Shown here: positions 12,325-23,573 of the stretch, one piece after another
Layout of the letters: each line of letters starts with the position of its first letter
How positions within the stretch are numbered: the first letter of the stretch is position 1
Assembly: GCA_021234155.1 (NCBI GenBank)
Contig: JAJEKV010000027.1
Coordinates: forward strand, 9,089,448-9,153,447
Direction: 5' to 3'
DNA length: 64,000 bases
From: Isoetes taiwanensis
Taxonomy: Eukaryota; Streptophyta; Lycopodiopsida; Isoetales; Isoetaceae
The notes under the pieces: model-generated
Databases searched by the model: none
What the model was told of the DNA's origin: nothing
Seen by the model: only the letters and a program-made list of their open reading frames with translations
Position numbers and translations under genes: made by a program

Positions 12325-13991
12325 AGATTTGAGTTTCAAAGGGCGCCCAAATTCGCATTGATTGTGAATCGAGCGTCTTAAATTAAAATTAAAACAATCA
12401 TCACGCACCTCTCACACTTAGTATTTTTCTTATAAGAGATTAAAGTGTACCAACCTAGAACCGAGGTTGAAACAATGGAGACAATTGAGGTTGAAACAAT
12501 AAAGCCAATGACAACAACTCCTATTAAAAAAATCAGCAGCAATACATGTTTCAGAATTTTGTGCAACAGGATGCCTTAGTGTTGCTGCGCAGATATCATA
12601 TTCTTCTGAAAGACTCAGAGCTCACCTGCACTAGTAGAAACCAATCCTTGCAAACACCCAATTAATTCTTCCTAGTTGCCCACATTCGAAATAAATCCAC
12701 GAGGATTGCAGTTCGCTCACTTGAATTCTACTGATTTATAATTTGATATGCGTGGTAACGCTACAGCAAAACGTATTTACGCACATAGAAAGACCTGGAC
12801 ATTTTCTCAAATTGTTCTTCATCAATTGACACTGCGGCAAAAAGTGATATGCATCAAACGAATTTGTTTCAGACCAAATGTTTGCGTGCAGTAGAAACAA
12901 AGGTTCAGGATTATGAATTCTTGGCATGGGTATAAACACTTCGGCATGGTGATTCAAATTACCCTTGGTATAGCCCACATACTCGACCTGTAATCATCAA
13001 CATACCTGTGTAAAGACCTGTTCAAATGATAGATGCCATGAATTTCTGCTAATGGCAGCAAACAATAGCTCTCTGCCTCCATATTGGAAAAGCACATCCT
13101 TCTTTGAAATAAAATATCATAAAACTAACACCGTTTACACATGACCTAGATGCAATGCTTCTATTCGATTCCCATAATCTTGGAGAATGCAACACATTTT
13201 GATTGAAATGAAAAGACAGATAATAGAAAAAGGGAGTAGAAACAACCTAAATTAACTTGTCATTGCAAGAACTGTAGAAAACAGGTGGAAACCGGGATCT
13301 GGGAATTTGAGTAACAGCAAAGCTCCACGCCTCTACCAAGCTCTGGTATAAACTGGACCGAAGTTTTTAGTCATACACAAGAACCAAAGCAGATTTGCAG
13401 GCAAGGGAACACCCAGAATACCAAAGCTCCAAACGCCATAACCCCAGGCTTAAAAAACTATAGCAAGGCCAGATAGAGCGGTCTAAGGCTTGGCATAAGG
13501 CTGCGACCAGAGGGGATCACCATGAAACAGACTCTTAAAACTTCGCGACAGGAGCAGATTCAAGAACAAAACACGTTGAAAAGGGCATTACCATTTTAAG
13601 ACGTCATTAATCCGGCATGCAAACACAGTTTAAAAGCCCAGAATTAGCTCTTTGGATCTTTAGGCAGAGATCTTTGGATTCCACCGCCATAAGGGCAGCT
13701 CCAATTTACCCTCACAGTCCTGGCTTCCATCGCCATAAGGACGGGTCTACAGTAAACCAACTGGCGGTTGCCATAGAAACAACATGCCAAGAAACCTGCT
13801 AGCTGTTCTTCTGCACCTTTCGGCCCCTGTTATAAGATCTCACAAATCTTTTCCTCAAACAGAACCTTCAAGCAGAACATGGAATATGGGTGAGGATGAA
13901 TGGCATGCTCTTGTCTCAGAGCATTTAATCCTCCTAGGCTATTAACAATCTTCGTTATCTTAGAACTCAGACTCTCCCCTTCTAACACCTC
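12325..13991. other. Gene-free stretch
   Basis: No supported ORF. A CACTAGTAGAAA word at 12631 resembles the tip of a CACTA transposon, but no matching end was found. The stretch 13260-13980 is less AT-rich and repeats a short phrase (ccatcgccataagg versus ccaccgccataaggg) near 13680-13740; it may be transcribed, but I see no frame. Confidence 0.35.
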
Positions 13992-14477
13992 CTAGCAACA
14001 AATAGAATCACCAGAGGTGGATACCAAAACAAACACCACATAGAGATTGAGCACTAAGAATGATTTTCGGGCAGAAAATAAAAGCTGTAGTGGAAAATAT
14101 AGACGCTCCATCAAATCGTCCACAAAAAAGAACACTACTACTCCAAACTGAAACCTGGAGTTTGCCTTGCGACTCCTCAATGCCGCCAAACAACCCAACT
14201 TCCCTCCGACTTTCAACTCCTCACAACCGACAATCAAGGTAACCCATGGGCTCGATGCCGCAACCACTTCAAAATTCTTGGCTTCTTCTTGCATTGATCG
14301 AAGCATCTCACCCTTGCCCTTTATATATAACGCTTCAAAGAATACGCTGGAAACTTCCGGAGTGTTAGCGAAAGCTTCAGGTCCATACTCGAAACCTCTA
14401 GAAGAAACTACTGTCTTCCAAACTTTTTTTATGTAGACACGTATACAATTCATACCATAAATTTCTATTAAAGGCAC
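13992..14477 (-). other. Unrecognised ORF, possible exon
   Basis: A minus-strand frame of 161 codons; the first true ATG is near 14453 (MNCIRVYIKK). The first half, with FANTPEVSSVFFEALYIKG and MLRSMQEEAKNFEVVAASSP, has a protein-like composition; the second half becomes hydrophobic and less convincing, as if the frame ran into an intron. No known domain is recognised. It could be a fragment of a host gene or a chance ORF. Confidence 0.15.
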
Positions 14478-14888
14478 CAGCGCCTAAGCTGGCCCCTTAC
14501 CCTCCATATTACAATTATATATTAGAGATATATCATGGTGTTTTACTTTTCAATCCTATTAAATTTTCCATTTGGTCATGCAACTAATGTCAAACAAGAA
14601 CATTTAGCATAGCTTCTTCTTGCTCTTCTTCTTCGTCCTTTTGACTTTGCAAATATCTTCTGATTAAGTCGTCTAGATTCATATTATATTCTACACTAGA
14701 TCCTTTGTATCTATTGTTAGGACATTGTGCCTTTGACTTCTATCTTCAAGTTGTTAAGCACATCCTATAATAAGTCTCTAAAAAATAATAAATCGTTGCT
14801 TCTTTTAATTGAATTGCGATGAAGTGAAGGTAGGATAGGTGTTGTGATGTATATAATACTTGGCCAACATGTAGTGGACATGTGAGGA
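14478..14888. other. AT-rich spacer
   Basis: No supported gene. A run of cttcttcttgctcttcttcttcg lies at 14611-14636 (simple repeat). Confidence 0.35.
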
Positions 14889-15840
14889 TGGCATTTTTTT
14901 TTTTTTAAGGTAGGAGTATATTATTATTGTAGATAAAAAATTAACAAAGAGCCCCTTCAAGGGGCATGCCCATAGAGCTAGGTGTGAATGTACTACCGGA
15001 ATACCTGCTCTTCTTCCCTGCATGTGAGTACTATAGGAAAATATCACCGTCTTCTTCGCTGAGGCAGGTACTATAGGGTGGGCAATTCCGGTTTCCACTC
15101 ACCAAAGGTTTTTAGGGCGTATTCGGTATTTAGTTACCAAGTGTGTGGATCCCACTATCATTCGTGGGGGCTGAATCTTCTCCATCCATCCATTGGCATC
15201 TGAAGTAGCTGTAGAATCCTTCAACTTTGCCTACTCTATCCAACTTTTTATTGTACACCACACCCATCTTTCTATGGTGGGACAAGGCCATTAGAGCCAC
15301 TTCCATGTTAAAGAGGTTCTTGAGTTTTGCCACTGAAGTAACCTGCCCCCCTAATGCCACATCGCATCTGTGCCTCCACACCACCCAAAGTGCCACATTG
15401 GTCAAGGAGGCAGTAATTATACACTTATCAGTTCTTACGAGCAGCTCAGGCCATGCCAGATGGTCCAGCTCTATCCCTAAGATCGGGGTAAACCAGCACC
15501 AAAACTTGAAAATCTTAGGACAGAAAAGGAGATGTATGATCGATTCACATGCTTGGCAACCCAATGGGCACATATCATCAGCCACAATCCCTTTTCGGAG
15601 TAAAACCTGTTTTGTATTGAGACCTCCTTGAAGCGCAGTCCACCTAAAGAACTGAAGTTTCTTTGAGCAGATAGATTTCCATGAATTAGATAGGAGAAGC
15701 TTAACGACCATAGTTGTTACCCCCATCCTAACTTCTGCTGTTAGTGGAGTTTCGTCACCACTTAAAGCGTGATAGATACTCGCCACACAGTATCTTTCAC
15801 TCCTGACACACCAACATATTTCCTCAGGGCCCGGAGTCCC
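14889..15840 (-). mobile_element. 5'-truncated LINE (non-LTR) 3' end
   Basis: The minus-strand ORF at 15130-15786 encodes a reverse-transcriptase zinc-binding region typical of plant LINE 3' ends: FFRWTALQGGLNTKQVLLRK, then CPLGCQACESIIHLLFCP with the Cys/His spacing of that domain, then FWCWF. The RT itself is absent, as expected of a 5'-truncated insertion. About 240 nt beyond the stop the minus strand ends in a run of A (plus-strand T run near 14890-14903), consistent with a LINE poly(A) tail. The 5' break near 15790-15840 is approximate and no target duplication was identified. Confidence 0.75.
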
Positions 15841-17820
15841 CGGATGTCATTTCCTTGAACTAGTTGTTCAATCTAATAATCTTGTTTTTCTAAACAATAA
15901 AGAATTAAGTTGAATGTTGCATATGTATATGGGAACGACAAAGGGGACTCCCTATGACCAGCAGCAACATGGAAGGGGCCTACTGTTGTGTGGAAAGGGA
16001 CTCCCCTTCGTCATTTTTCTACAAAATGGAAGTTTGGGAACTGACCACTCTTTCGTAGATCCATCGCTGTTTCGGCCATTTTTTAGATCAATCGTGGTTT
16101 TGGATGTTTTGGTGTAGATTATCAGTCTTTCCTGCCAAAGCTGAGTAATGCAATCTTTGCTTTTAGAGCTAAAATAGGTAACATGTAAAAAATTGAAACA
16201 TGACGAATTTTTACCTTCATCCAGTTCTTTACCTGTTTAGCAAAATTGTTGGGTCGATTTCCATTCCCATCATAGAGAGGTGCTACATGCCTATACAACA
16301 GGGCAAAAAGGGCGATCCAGCTTTCATTTTGTATCTCACTTTGGTTTCTAATATTGATATATTTCAAGCTCTAACTAAAAGTATGTAAGCTATCCATTTC
16401 TGAAATGAAATGTAAGATGTATGACTTAATAGATTTGACACGAATTGAACTTTGCCAACCGCATAGATTTTTACCTTTACCATCGATATGTCAGTCCAAA
16501 CACTTAGGTACTCTTTTGAATCTCTGTATATATTATCAAACAAAATTTAAAATGTCGGGCTCTAATATAAATGAAATTAATTGAACTTTACGGCCACTGA
16601 ACTGCGTAATATCTTCCGCATGTCGGACAGCAAAATGAGAACAGAGTCTACACTGCTATAAGACCCCCCATCCGATACCAATTAAGATCAATCCCGAGAT
16701 CACACATAGATCTACGACGTTTATTTGGGAATGTCAAGATTGGCTAGCGATAGACGTACAAGAAACAAAAGTTGATATGTTATAACATCTAAAGATAGAA
16801 CCATGTTATCCCAGGGGGATTCACCTTTATCACATTAGCATATGCCACCTGCGTGCTTAAGGTGAGAAGTAACACCTCTATATACATACGCAAAAGTGTT
16901 GGAAAAACACCCCTTCCATGGAGAAAATGCAAGAGAGGGATTTAAACCCCTAGTATACGTACGAAAACATCGAGAAAAAATCCCCTCCCACACACTCACT
17001 ATGTTTATACGGGTCTTCTGTGTGAATCCCCAGGGCATGTTATGTTTAATGGATATATCTACCATATTAACAAGGGGTTTCTCTTTAATTTTTGTGTATG
17101 CGCTTTTTAATATGGTTTTGCTATGATTTGGTCATGTATTCATTTGCATGTACTAAATAGTATTTCTAGAGTGTTTCTTTCTTAGCCATTGATCTTAGAG
17201 AAAGGGAAAAATCGTGTGGCAGAGCCTTTTTTTGTGTGGCATGCAAGGTTTTTCTTTTGTTGTTTGAACCCTGTGCAGCATCCAGGACCCATGAAGAGAG
17301 ACCAGATCTATCCCAAACCATCTCTTCTAAAAGCCGAAGCTAGCAAGAGCGCAAGTGCACAATTCACGGGCAGTGCATTTGCGAGCAGAGCTGATGGCTA
17401 TGCGAAGATGGTTGTTGGCAGGCCAACTTTTGGTTTTAATTATGACGGTAGAAATGGCCTTTCAGAAGTGGTTCTGCTCCTGGACAGTCTATTCGGGCCA
17501 TTCTCTCATAAATATCTAGCCCTTCTGGACAGTTTACTCAAGCTACTTCATCATGATGCTATAAATCTTCTTTGATTGGTTGTTATTTCAACATCACAAG
17601 CCTTATTTTTCAGTTTTGTCTACAGAAGCTGGTTTTGTTTTTTCAGTTTATCTACAGAAGCTGGTCTTGAGAAGGACTTTTTGTTGCTATATCGAAATGC
17701 ATTATGTTGCTTGTGGCCAAGGATGGATTACTCATATTATAGTGCTATACATATAGGAACCCGATTTTTATTTTCTTTACTCCATCTTGTATTTCATTCT
17801 TTAGAACAGTAGAGATTGTT
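15841..17820. other. Gene-poor stretch
   Basis: Several ORFs up to 128 codons exist (the longest at 17189-17575, with LLKAEASKSASAQFTGSAFA), but I recognise no domain and see no splice-consistent model. Near 16870-17000 a phrase is loosely repeated (tatacatacgcaaaa / tatacgtacgaaaa, each followed by a C-rich word). Confidence 0.3.
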
Positions 17821-17824
17821 CAGG

Positions 17825-19500
17825 CTTGCTGTAAGACTGCTATAAGACTGCCATAACATGGATTTTCAGAGAAAAAGAATGCAACCTTGGCACCTCGAGA
17901 AGAGATCCCATTATGATTTCAGATCATATTTCCTTTTCGATCCTATGAAATAAATACTTTTGTGTTTGCAGATGCCAATGCTAGTTATAATCTGGCTGTG
18001 GAGTTTTGTCTCCTTTTCAGTTGCCAAATATGATCAAAGGAGGAAAAAAGCAACTACAGTGTATGTTTGAGCCAGAGGAAGGCAGGGTGTTTTTTAGTGG
18101 CCCCGGCGGGCCAGTTGGCCACACATTCACATATTTCATAAAATAGTCGGCCACGCTGGAGTAGGATGCATTCTCACCATGACCAAAGGGTAGTGGCCAG
18201 TTCAAAACATCAACTTATGAAATTCAGTTTATAAGTGGCCAATTTGATATTTACTAAATCTCTGAACCCCTAGAGCGTGGCCATTCCAAAATATTATGCA
18301 CGCTAGCAGCTTGTTGGGGTGGCCATTTAAACTTATAGAATAATTTTATAGTTCTAGGATTATGGCCAGGCTCTATATTGGCCAGGTGTAGGGATATAAT
18401 TTTGCCACTTGCAGGGGGTTAAAATCTTTTTGAGTTTAGCCCTAAAATTCTAAAGGCATTTCTAATAATATAGTATTTTGTTCTTAGGTTCAAATTTGTT
18501 TTAATTCAATTTGCAACTCGCATCTCGAATTTGTTCTTCATCATCCAACCCAAATCTCCTCTTCATCGTCCTAACTAAAATCAAGGTTAGTTTCCATTTG
18601 CCAAGTACCTGCAATATAGTTTTCGACGAGATCCATCCTACGAAATCCATTTATGCTTCTGCCGACATTCTGCATGTTTGATTCATATCTTATAGTAATC
18701 TTAGTTGGAGAAGCGTAGTAGCATGTATTTGTTCATGAACTGCATAGAGAATCATAGAAACTAGAGATCGTCTTACTGATGTGGCTATTATATTTATGTG
18801 TTAGATGTATGGATGTGGCCAATTCAAATTTTTGAAAGAAAAAAATAGTTTCTAGATTTTGCCATTTAACTTACAACCTCTTGGTGTAATAATGCGAAAA
18901 AAGGCCAGGCCAAACTACGCTTAGCAAATTATCCAAGATAAGTAGTGGCCAATATATTATGCCCCGTCAAATATATAGGGAGGTTAAAAAATACCCTGGA
19001 GGAAGGATGTGTAAACGGTACAAAGTGTACAGATGGTGTTGTACAATAAAACGCCAGTGTATGCGGCTTATGAATTCTAAGCAATTTGTATTGGTGCTTC
19101 CTCTTTGTAGAATTAAACATGTTTTATATATAGGCCTATAGTTATGAATGCTCGCCATGACAAAAGGCTTGTGAATGTTGTAAGGCTGCCATAATATGGT
19201 TTTTCAGAAGAAAAAAATTTGCAATCTTAGCACCTCAGGAAGAGGTCCCATTACGATTTTAAATCATATTTCCATTTTGATCCTATGAATATTTTTTGTT
19301 TAGAGATGCCATTATGATCCAGCTTTGGAGTTCTTTCTGATAGATGAGATCTAGCTGTTGCCATAGATGGTTAAAGGAGAACAAAAGCAACTGTAATGTA
19401 TGATGTTTGAGCCAGAGGAAGAATGCATAAAGGGTGCAAAGGGTAGGATGGTGTTATACAATAAAACACTGGTAATGCTTGCCATGGCAAAATATGATTG
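17825..19500. repeat. Diverged tandem duplication, first copy split by a hAT element
   Basis: Copy A runs from about 17825 to 18082 and resumes at 19007-19170; copy B is about 19180-19500. Shared blocks in the same order include aagactgccataa-catgg, ttgcacctc-gagaagag, tccttttcgatcctatga, tgtttgagccagaggaag and ggtgttgtacaataaaac. Copy B lacks the insertion, so it shows what copy A looked like before the hAT element arrived. Confidence 0.75.
18083..18998. mobile_element. Non-autonomous hAT transposon, 916 bp
   Basis: The ends are CAGGGTGTTTTTTA at 18083 and TAAAAAATACCCTG ending at 18998, a 14-bp inverted repeat with one mismatch and the CAGGG tip usual for hAT elements. The flanks are a perfect 8-bp duplication GAGGAAGG (18075-18082 and 18999-19006), the size made by hAT transposases. 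The tandem copy at 19180-19500 provides the empty site. No transposase ORF is present. The word GTGGCCA or close variants recur through the interior (for example near 18100, 18114, 18192, 18234, 18280, 18321, 18365 and 18950), which suits subterminal transposase-binding sites. Confidence 0.92.
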
Positions 19501-19899
19501 CATTGATACCAACACATGTTCCCATATGCATTAACATATGCCAACATGCAATTTACAATATAAGGGGAGTCCTGCACCTATAGAAATATTTTAGGATGAA
19601 GTAGACTGTGGATACTTGCTTTGAAGCCCAATGTAGGATGAGGAATGTATAGGCAGGCATAGTTGTTGTGCGATCTGGGGTTTTTATGCTCTTATGCATG
19701 CTTCCCTAACTATACAAACGTTCTATAAATATGATTCAAACAAGTTAGAAGTTGAAGAATAAAAGGATTGCTTATTATTAATACATTCAGTAATTACCTT
19801 CGTTAATGAATCCCTACACCATCTCCAAGGCCCAAATTTTTTTAATTAATACAAACCATTACATCCAACACCTTTAAATAAATTCCCCCTAAAACCCCC
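19501..19899. other. Spacer, nothing recognised
   Basis: AT-rich sequence between the tandem duplication and the MITE. No gene or repeat could be assigned. Confidence 0.35.
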
Positions 19900-20188
19900 T
19901 TTGGTTTAGGTGCATATTCACATGCGAGGGTGGTAAGGCAGCGAGAGCCCCTTTCTTACTCCTTGAAACTATATAATACATGTACGAAATCAACACCATT
20001 TAATACATTGCATCAAACCTTATAATATTTTCAAGCCTCGCTATACAATATACTTAAACTTGTATGAGCATTCCCCACAAACAAGGATTGCTATCTGCGG
20101 TGTAGATCGATGAATAACTTGCAAACATGCCCATCCAATAGCTCTTAATCCCAAAGTCACCCCTATGTGAATATGCACCCAAACCAAA
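19900..20188. mobile_element. MITE, 289 bp
   Basis: The left end tttggtttaggtgcatattc (19900) and the right end, reverse complemented, tttggtttgggtgcatattc (from 20188) form an inverted repeat of at least 25 bp (continuing acat). The interior has no ORF. Target duplications are not clear, so the superfamily is uncertain; the tip resembles several plant PIF/Harbinger or hAT MITE ends. Confidence 0.8.
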
Positions 20189-20211
20189 AAAATTTCAAAA
20201 GATCAAGCTCT

Positions 20212-21630
20212 TGATAGTTCAATCTTTTCGGCATATTGTTCCAACTTTGCACTATAAAGTTGTAGATGGCTATCTTGGTGTAGAGTACTGTAAAAACACA
20301 CTTTTGAAAAAATGTATAACCAAGCATGTGATTGCAGGCTGGAGAGCACCCTATGCAATGCAAAGCAATTGTTTTCGAGTAGAGATTCATGATTGGTCAC
20401 GGAAAGCCCACTTGTTTTGGGCTTTGGTAGAACCTGTTTTATTGTATGGTTCTGAAGTATGGGACTTATTGTCAACTTATTGTCAATTTATATTCACTTT
20501 TTTGTCACCTTATTCTTTCCCTTTTGTCACATTTGAGGCATTCTATTGGCACTCTATTGACACATTTGTGCCACTTTTTCTCCAACATCTTTGTCAAAGT
20601 TATGACATTTTATTGTCACACTATGGTCAAATTTATATCATTTCTTTGTCACTGCTTTTGTCATTCTAAAGTCAGTCTATTGACACATTTTTGGCACATG
20701 GTTTTGTCAAAACTTTGTCAATCTATTGTCATAATTGTGTCATCTGTTGCGACATTATAGTCATACTTATAGCATTTGTTTGTCATTACTCTTGTCAGTA
20801 TTAAGTCAATTTATTGTCAAATTTTTGACACATGGTTTTGTTCAAAACCATATCATTCTATTGTCACATTATAGTCACATTTACACCATCCTTTTGTCAC
20901 TTTCTTCTGTCACTGTTGCATCACTCTATTGTCACATTTATTGTCATTTGGATTTCACTATTTTTGTCATTTTTATTGTCACTTTTACATCAATTTTTGG
21001 ACACAATATTTTAATGACAAAAAAAGTGACAATAAATCACTGTTCTCCTGTAGTGTTGCCATTAATACTAGTGCTTGGGAGAGCTTGGAACGGGTGAAAA
21101 AGTCCTTTCTCACTTACAGCCTAGGAGTCAATAGTATGGTGCCCTATGCTATTCTTTTCTATTCTATTCTTTTATAAGAGATAAGTTTTTGGCCTCTTCA
21201 ATGTTCTGCCGCGAAGCGCTATCTCCACTATATCAGCAAGGTGCATCACATGGGTGATGATAGGTACCCTCTTCTCGCGCTTGCCATGACTGAATTTCCC
21301 CTCATTTGAAATGATGTTGGAAAGAGAATTGTAATGCATGGTCCGGAAAACTACACGATGCTTGCTAGTTTTGATCCTAAGCTTTTGCAACAATATCTCA
21401 ATGGTCGTTTTGCTCAGAAGATGTGGGATGCAGTTACCTTAGCCTAAGTTAATATGTGTCATTATCATGCACATATAAATTCCACTTTGGCACCAGGACC
21501 ACAAGCTTATTTGCTTGTTTCCTTGTCTAGGAAAAAGCTTGGAGCTATTGCATCAATTCACACGGGTTCCATAAGCTACGGATTGAGACAGTATCATCAT
21601 CACTGGTTTTTCCCTTGAAAACCTTTTGAG
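20212..21630 (+). mobile_element. LINE fragment interrupted by a CACTA-like element
   Basis: At 20320-20466 the plus strand encodes the end of a LINE-type RT (ITKHVIAGWRAPYAMQSNC, LVEPVLLYGSEVW). After the insertion the same kind of protein resumes at about 21060 (NTSAWESLERVKKSFLTYSL) and continues in broken frames to about 21620, including MGDDRYPLLALAMTEF and APGPQAYLLVSLSRKKL. The order matches LINE proteins downstream of the RT domain. It is truncated at the 5' side next to the MITE. Confidence 0.75.
20470..21055. mobile_element. CACTA-like element with TGTCA subterminal repeats
   Basis: The right end, read on the minus strand, is CACTACAGGAGAACAGTGA, a typical CACTA tip. The word TGTCA/TGACA recurs every 10-25 nt across the whole interval in both strands, as expected of subterminal transposase-binding repeats. 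Near 20487 the left side (tttatattcacttttttgtc) aligns with the right side reverse complement (tttattgtcactttttttgt), so both ends are present, but the outermost CACTA bases on the left are lost or replaced. No transposase is encoded. It sits inside the LINE at 20212-21630; a TTG at both borders would fit a 3-bp target duplication. Confidence 0.75.
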
Positions 21631-22590
21631 GCAGGGGTTTTTTAATCCTAGTAGTTTGGTCGTACTAGGCCATATGGGTCCCATGGTTTCTTAGTCTTTG
21701 TGGACGTTAAAAAATTTATTCTATATTATTCGATTGCTAAGGTTTGTATATGATTGTGTTGTTGTATTTGTGTGACGGTATGCCACATTGTGTATTTCTA
21801 GTTAGCTTGCACTCCCAACCTATTGTTTTGACATCACACATGCATGTAGCATATGCACACAATGCATGCACACAGTGTCCACATGCCATGCATCCATGCA
21901 ATGCATGCATGTTGAGCCCCTCTTTTACTTAACATCGTGCAAAGCACATGGCTTAATTTCTTTTGCGGCCATGCATGTCTTTTCACATGAGAGGTTACTT
22001 TTCTCTAGTGTTGGAAAGCATCTACGGTTTGCAAAATCATGTGCAAGCTTTGATGTTCCAGTTTCTCCAAGGTAATCAACTTTTCTTTGTTTTGAGGTTC
22101 TTGGCATATTTACTCGCTTTTGAATGTGCAGTGAGAGGTGGTCAATGTTTTTGTAATCATGATTCACTTCGATGCGTTCTAATGTTGCTATATCATTGTT
22201 TTGTTGAGGTATTATGGGACAAACTATGTCCCCATGGCTCTTTGATAAACATCGATTGTAGGTGTTGCCTTGTTATGTACGCCATTATAGATGTCTCTCT
22301 TCCCCACAATTTCATCACAACTGTTTTGTATACCAAATGCTTTCAAGCGTTTCTATTGATTTAACAAGGGAATAGGAAGTCACAACTAGTGATATGCTTT
22401 GTTTTGTGATCTTGGTGTCTTCGAAACACATGATCATATGTCAATGGGTTTATACATTCATTATTATTCTTAGTATGATTCTATACATCCATTATTATAT
22501 TATATATTTATTATTAATATTACATATTATACTATTGAACATGACATCGCACATGTCAAGAAATTAAACCATTGAATTAAACCTTCCAGA
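21631..22590. other. Gene-free stretch with CATGCA-rich block
   Basis: Between about 21838 and 21915 the words TGCATG and CATGCA recur many times (a purine-pyrimidine alternating block). An ORF of 133 codons at 21963-22364 has no recognisable domain. Nothing else is supported. Confidence 0.4.
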
Positions 22591-22599
22591 CTTCTCTCC

Positions 22600-23573
22600 A
22601 CCATGGGCGACCCTAGTAGACCCTGGACGCTTGACCCGTGAACAAGAACTTCTTATTATCAAGCGTCAGATGGCACAACTCCAGCAATATGTTTTGCAAC
22701 GGCCAATAGGCCCTATGATACAGGAGGATGGACAGGACGTACCTGCCATGGAGGCCCCTCAAGCACTGCCACCACCACCACTAGGTCGTGGTCCTTCTAC
22801 GCCGACACGTTCTAAACGTACCTGCACTTCTTCATCCTCTGATAACAGTTCAGACTCCTCTGATTCTTCTGATTCTTCAGACTCTGCAGGCTCCAAACAG
22901 GACCATGCTAAATCCCAGAAGAAAGATTATTAGAAAAGATTCTGCCATCACCAGCATCTGGAAAAACTGTAACCTCGCACTCTGGTGCTTCTTGTTCAGG
23001 CGTGGATGCAGAGTCCTGGTTAGATGATATGCGCGAGTTTGGCAAATCTTATGGCATGACTGACAAAGACATTGGCAAAGTGGCTAGTAGAAACCTCACT
23101 AAGTCTGCTCGAATCTGGTGGAAGGGATATGCAAGATCCCATGGTTTGAACAGGGGAAGACATAAATCTAAAATCTTTGCCAAGGCCTTCAAGTCATATT
23201 ATGTTCCTCGGTCTCAACAGGTGTAAACAGATACAGACTTTCTACCGATTGGAGCAATGAGACATGTCTGTACAAGCTTACACTGACAAGTTCATGCGCC
23301 TCAGACTCTATGTTCCGGGTATCAATGAGCGTTGCGTTGTGGAGGGTTATGTTGAAGGGTTGTCACCAATCTTAAGGAAGATGGTACGTGCCATTGATCC
23401 CAAAACAGTATCTGAGGCTGAAGCAAAAGCATTGAGTTTGAAAGAAGATATATCCAAGTATCCCTATCAATGGGCCCCCAACCTGAATCAAGGAAAGGCT
23501 TATGTACCATATAAGGCCCGCTCTCCCGACCAGAAGCCAGAGAAGAAAGTCAATGTTCCAGACAAGCCAAGCA
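22600..23573 (+). pseudogene. Ty3/gypsy gag fragment
   Basis: A broken gag: LTREQELLIIKRQMAQLQQY followed by Pro-rich and SDSSDSSDSS segments, then ESWLDDMREFGKSYGMTDKD and RIWWKGYARS, then FMRLRLYVPGINERCVVEGY. The same domains occur in the gag copies at 41.6-42.1 and 59.2-59.6 kb, so this is the same superfamily. A stop separates the parts at 23224-23226. The fragment ends exactly where the LTR at 23574 begins, so it was either interrupted by that insertion or joined to it by deletion. Confidence 0.8.

Noticed and set aside
12104-12358. Minus-strand ORF with repeated peptide CIFFSLFHQ
   Set aside because: Explained by the 54-bp tandem duplication; no start or domain support.
12631-12642. 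CACTAGTAGAAA as a CACTA transposon tip
   Set aside because: No matching inverse tip or subterminal repeats were found.
17189-17575. 128-codon ORF as a gene
   Set aside because: No recognised domain or convincing splice sites; composition is ordinary for chance ORFs in this window.
21963-22364. 133-codon Cys- and Phe-rich ORF
   Set aside because: Overlaps other frames of similar length, no domain, lies in gene-poor DNA after a LINE.
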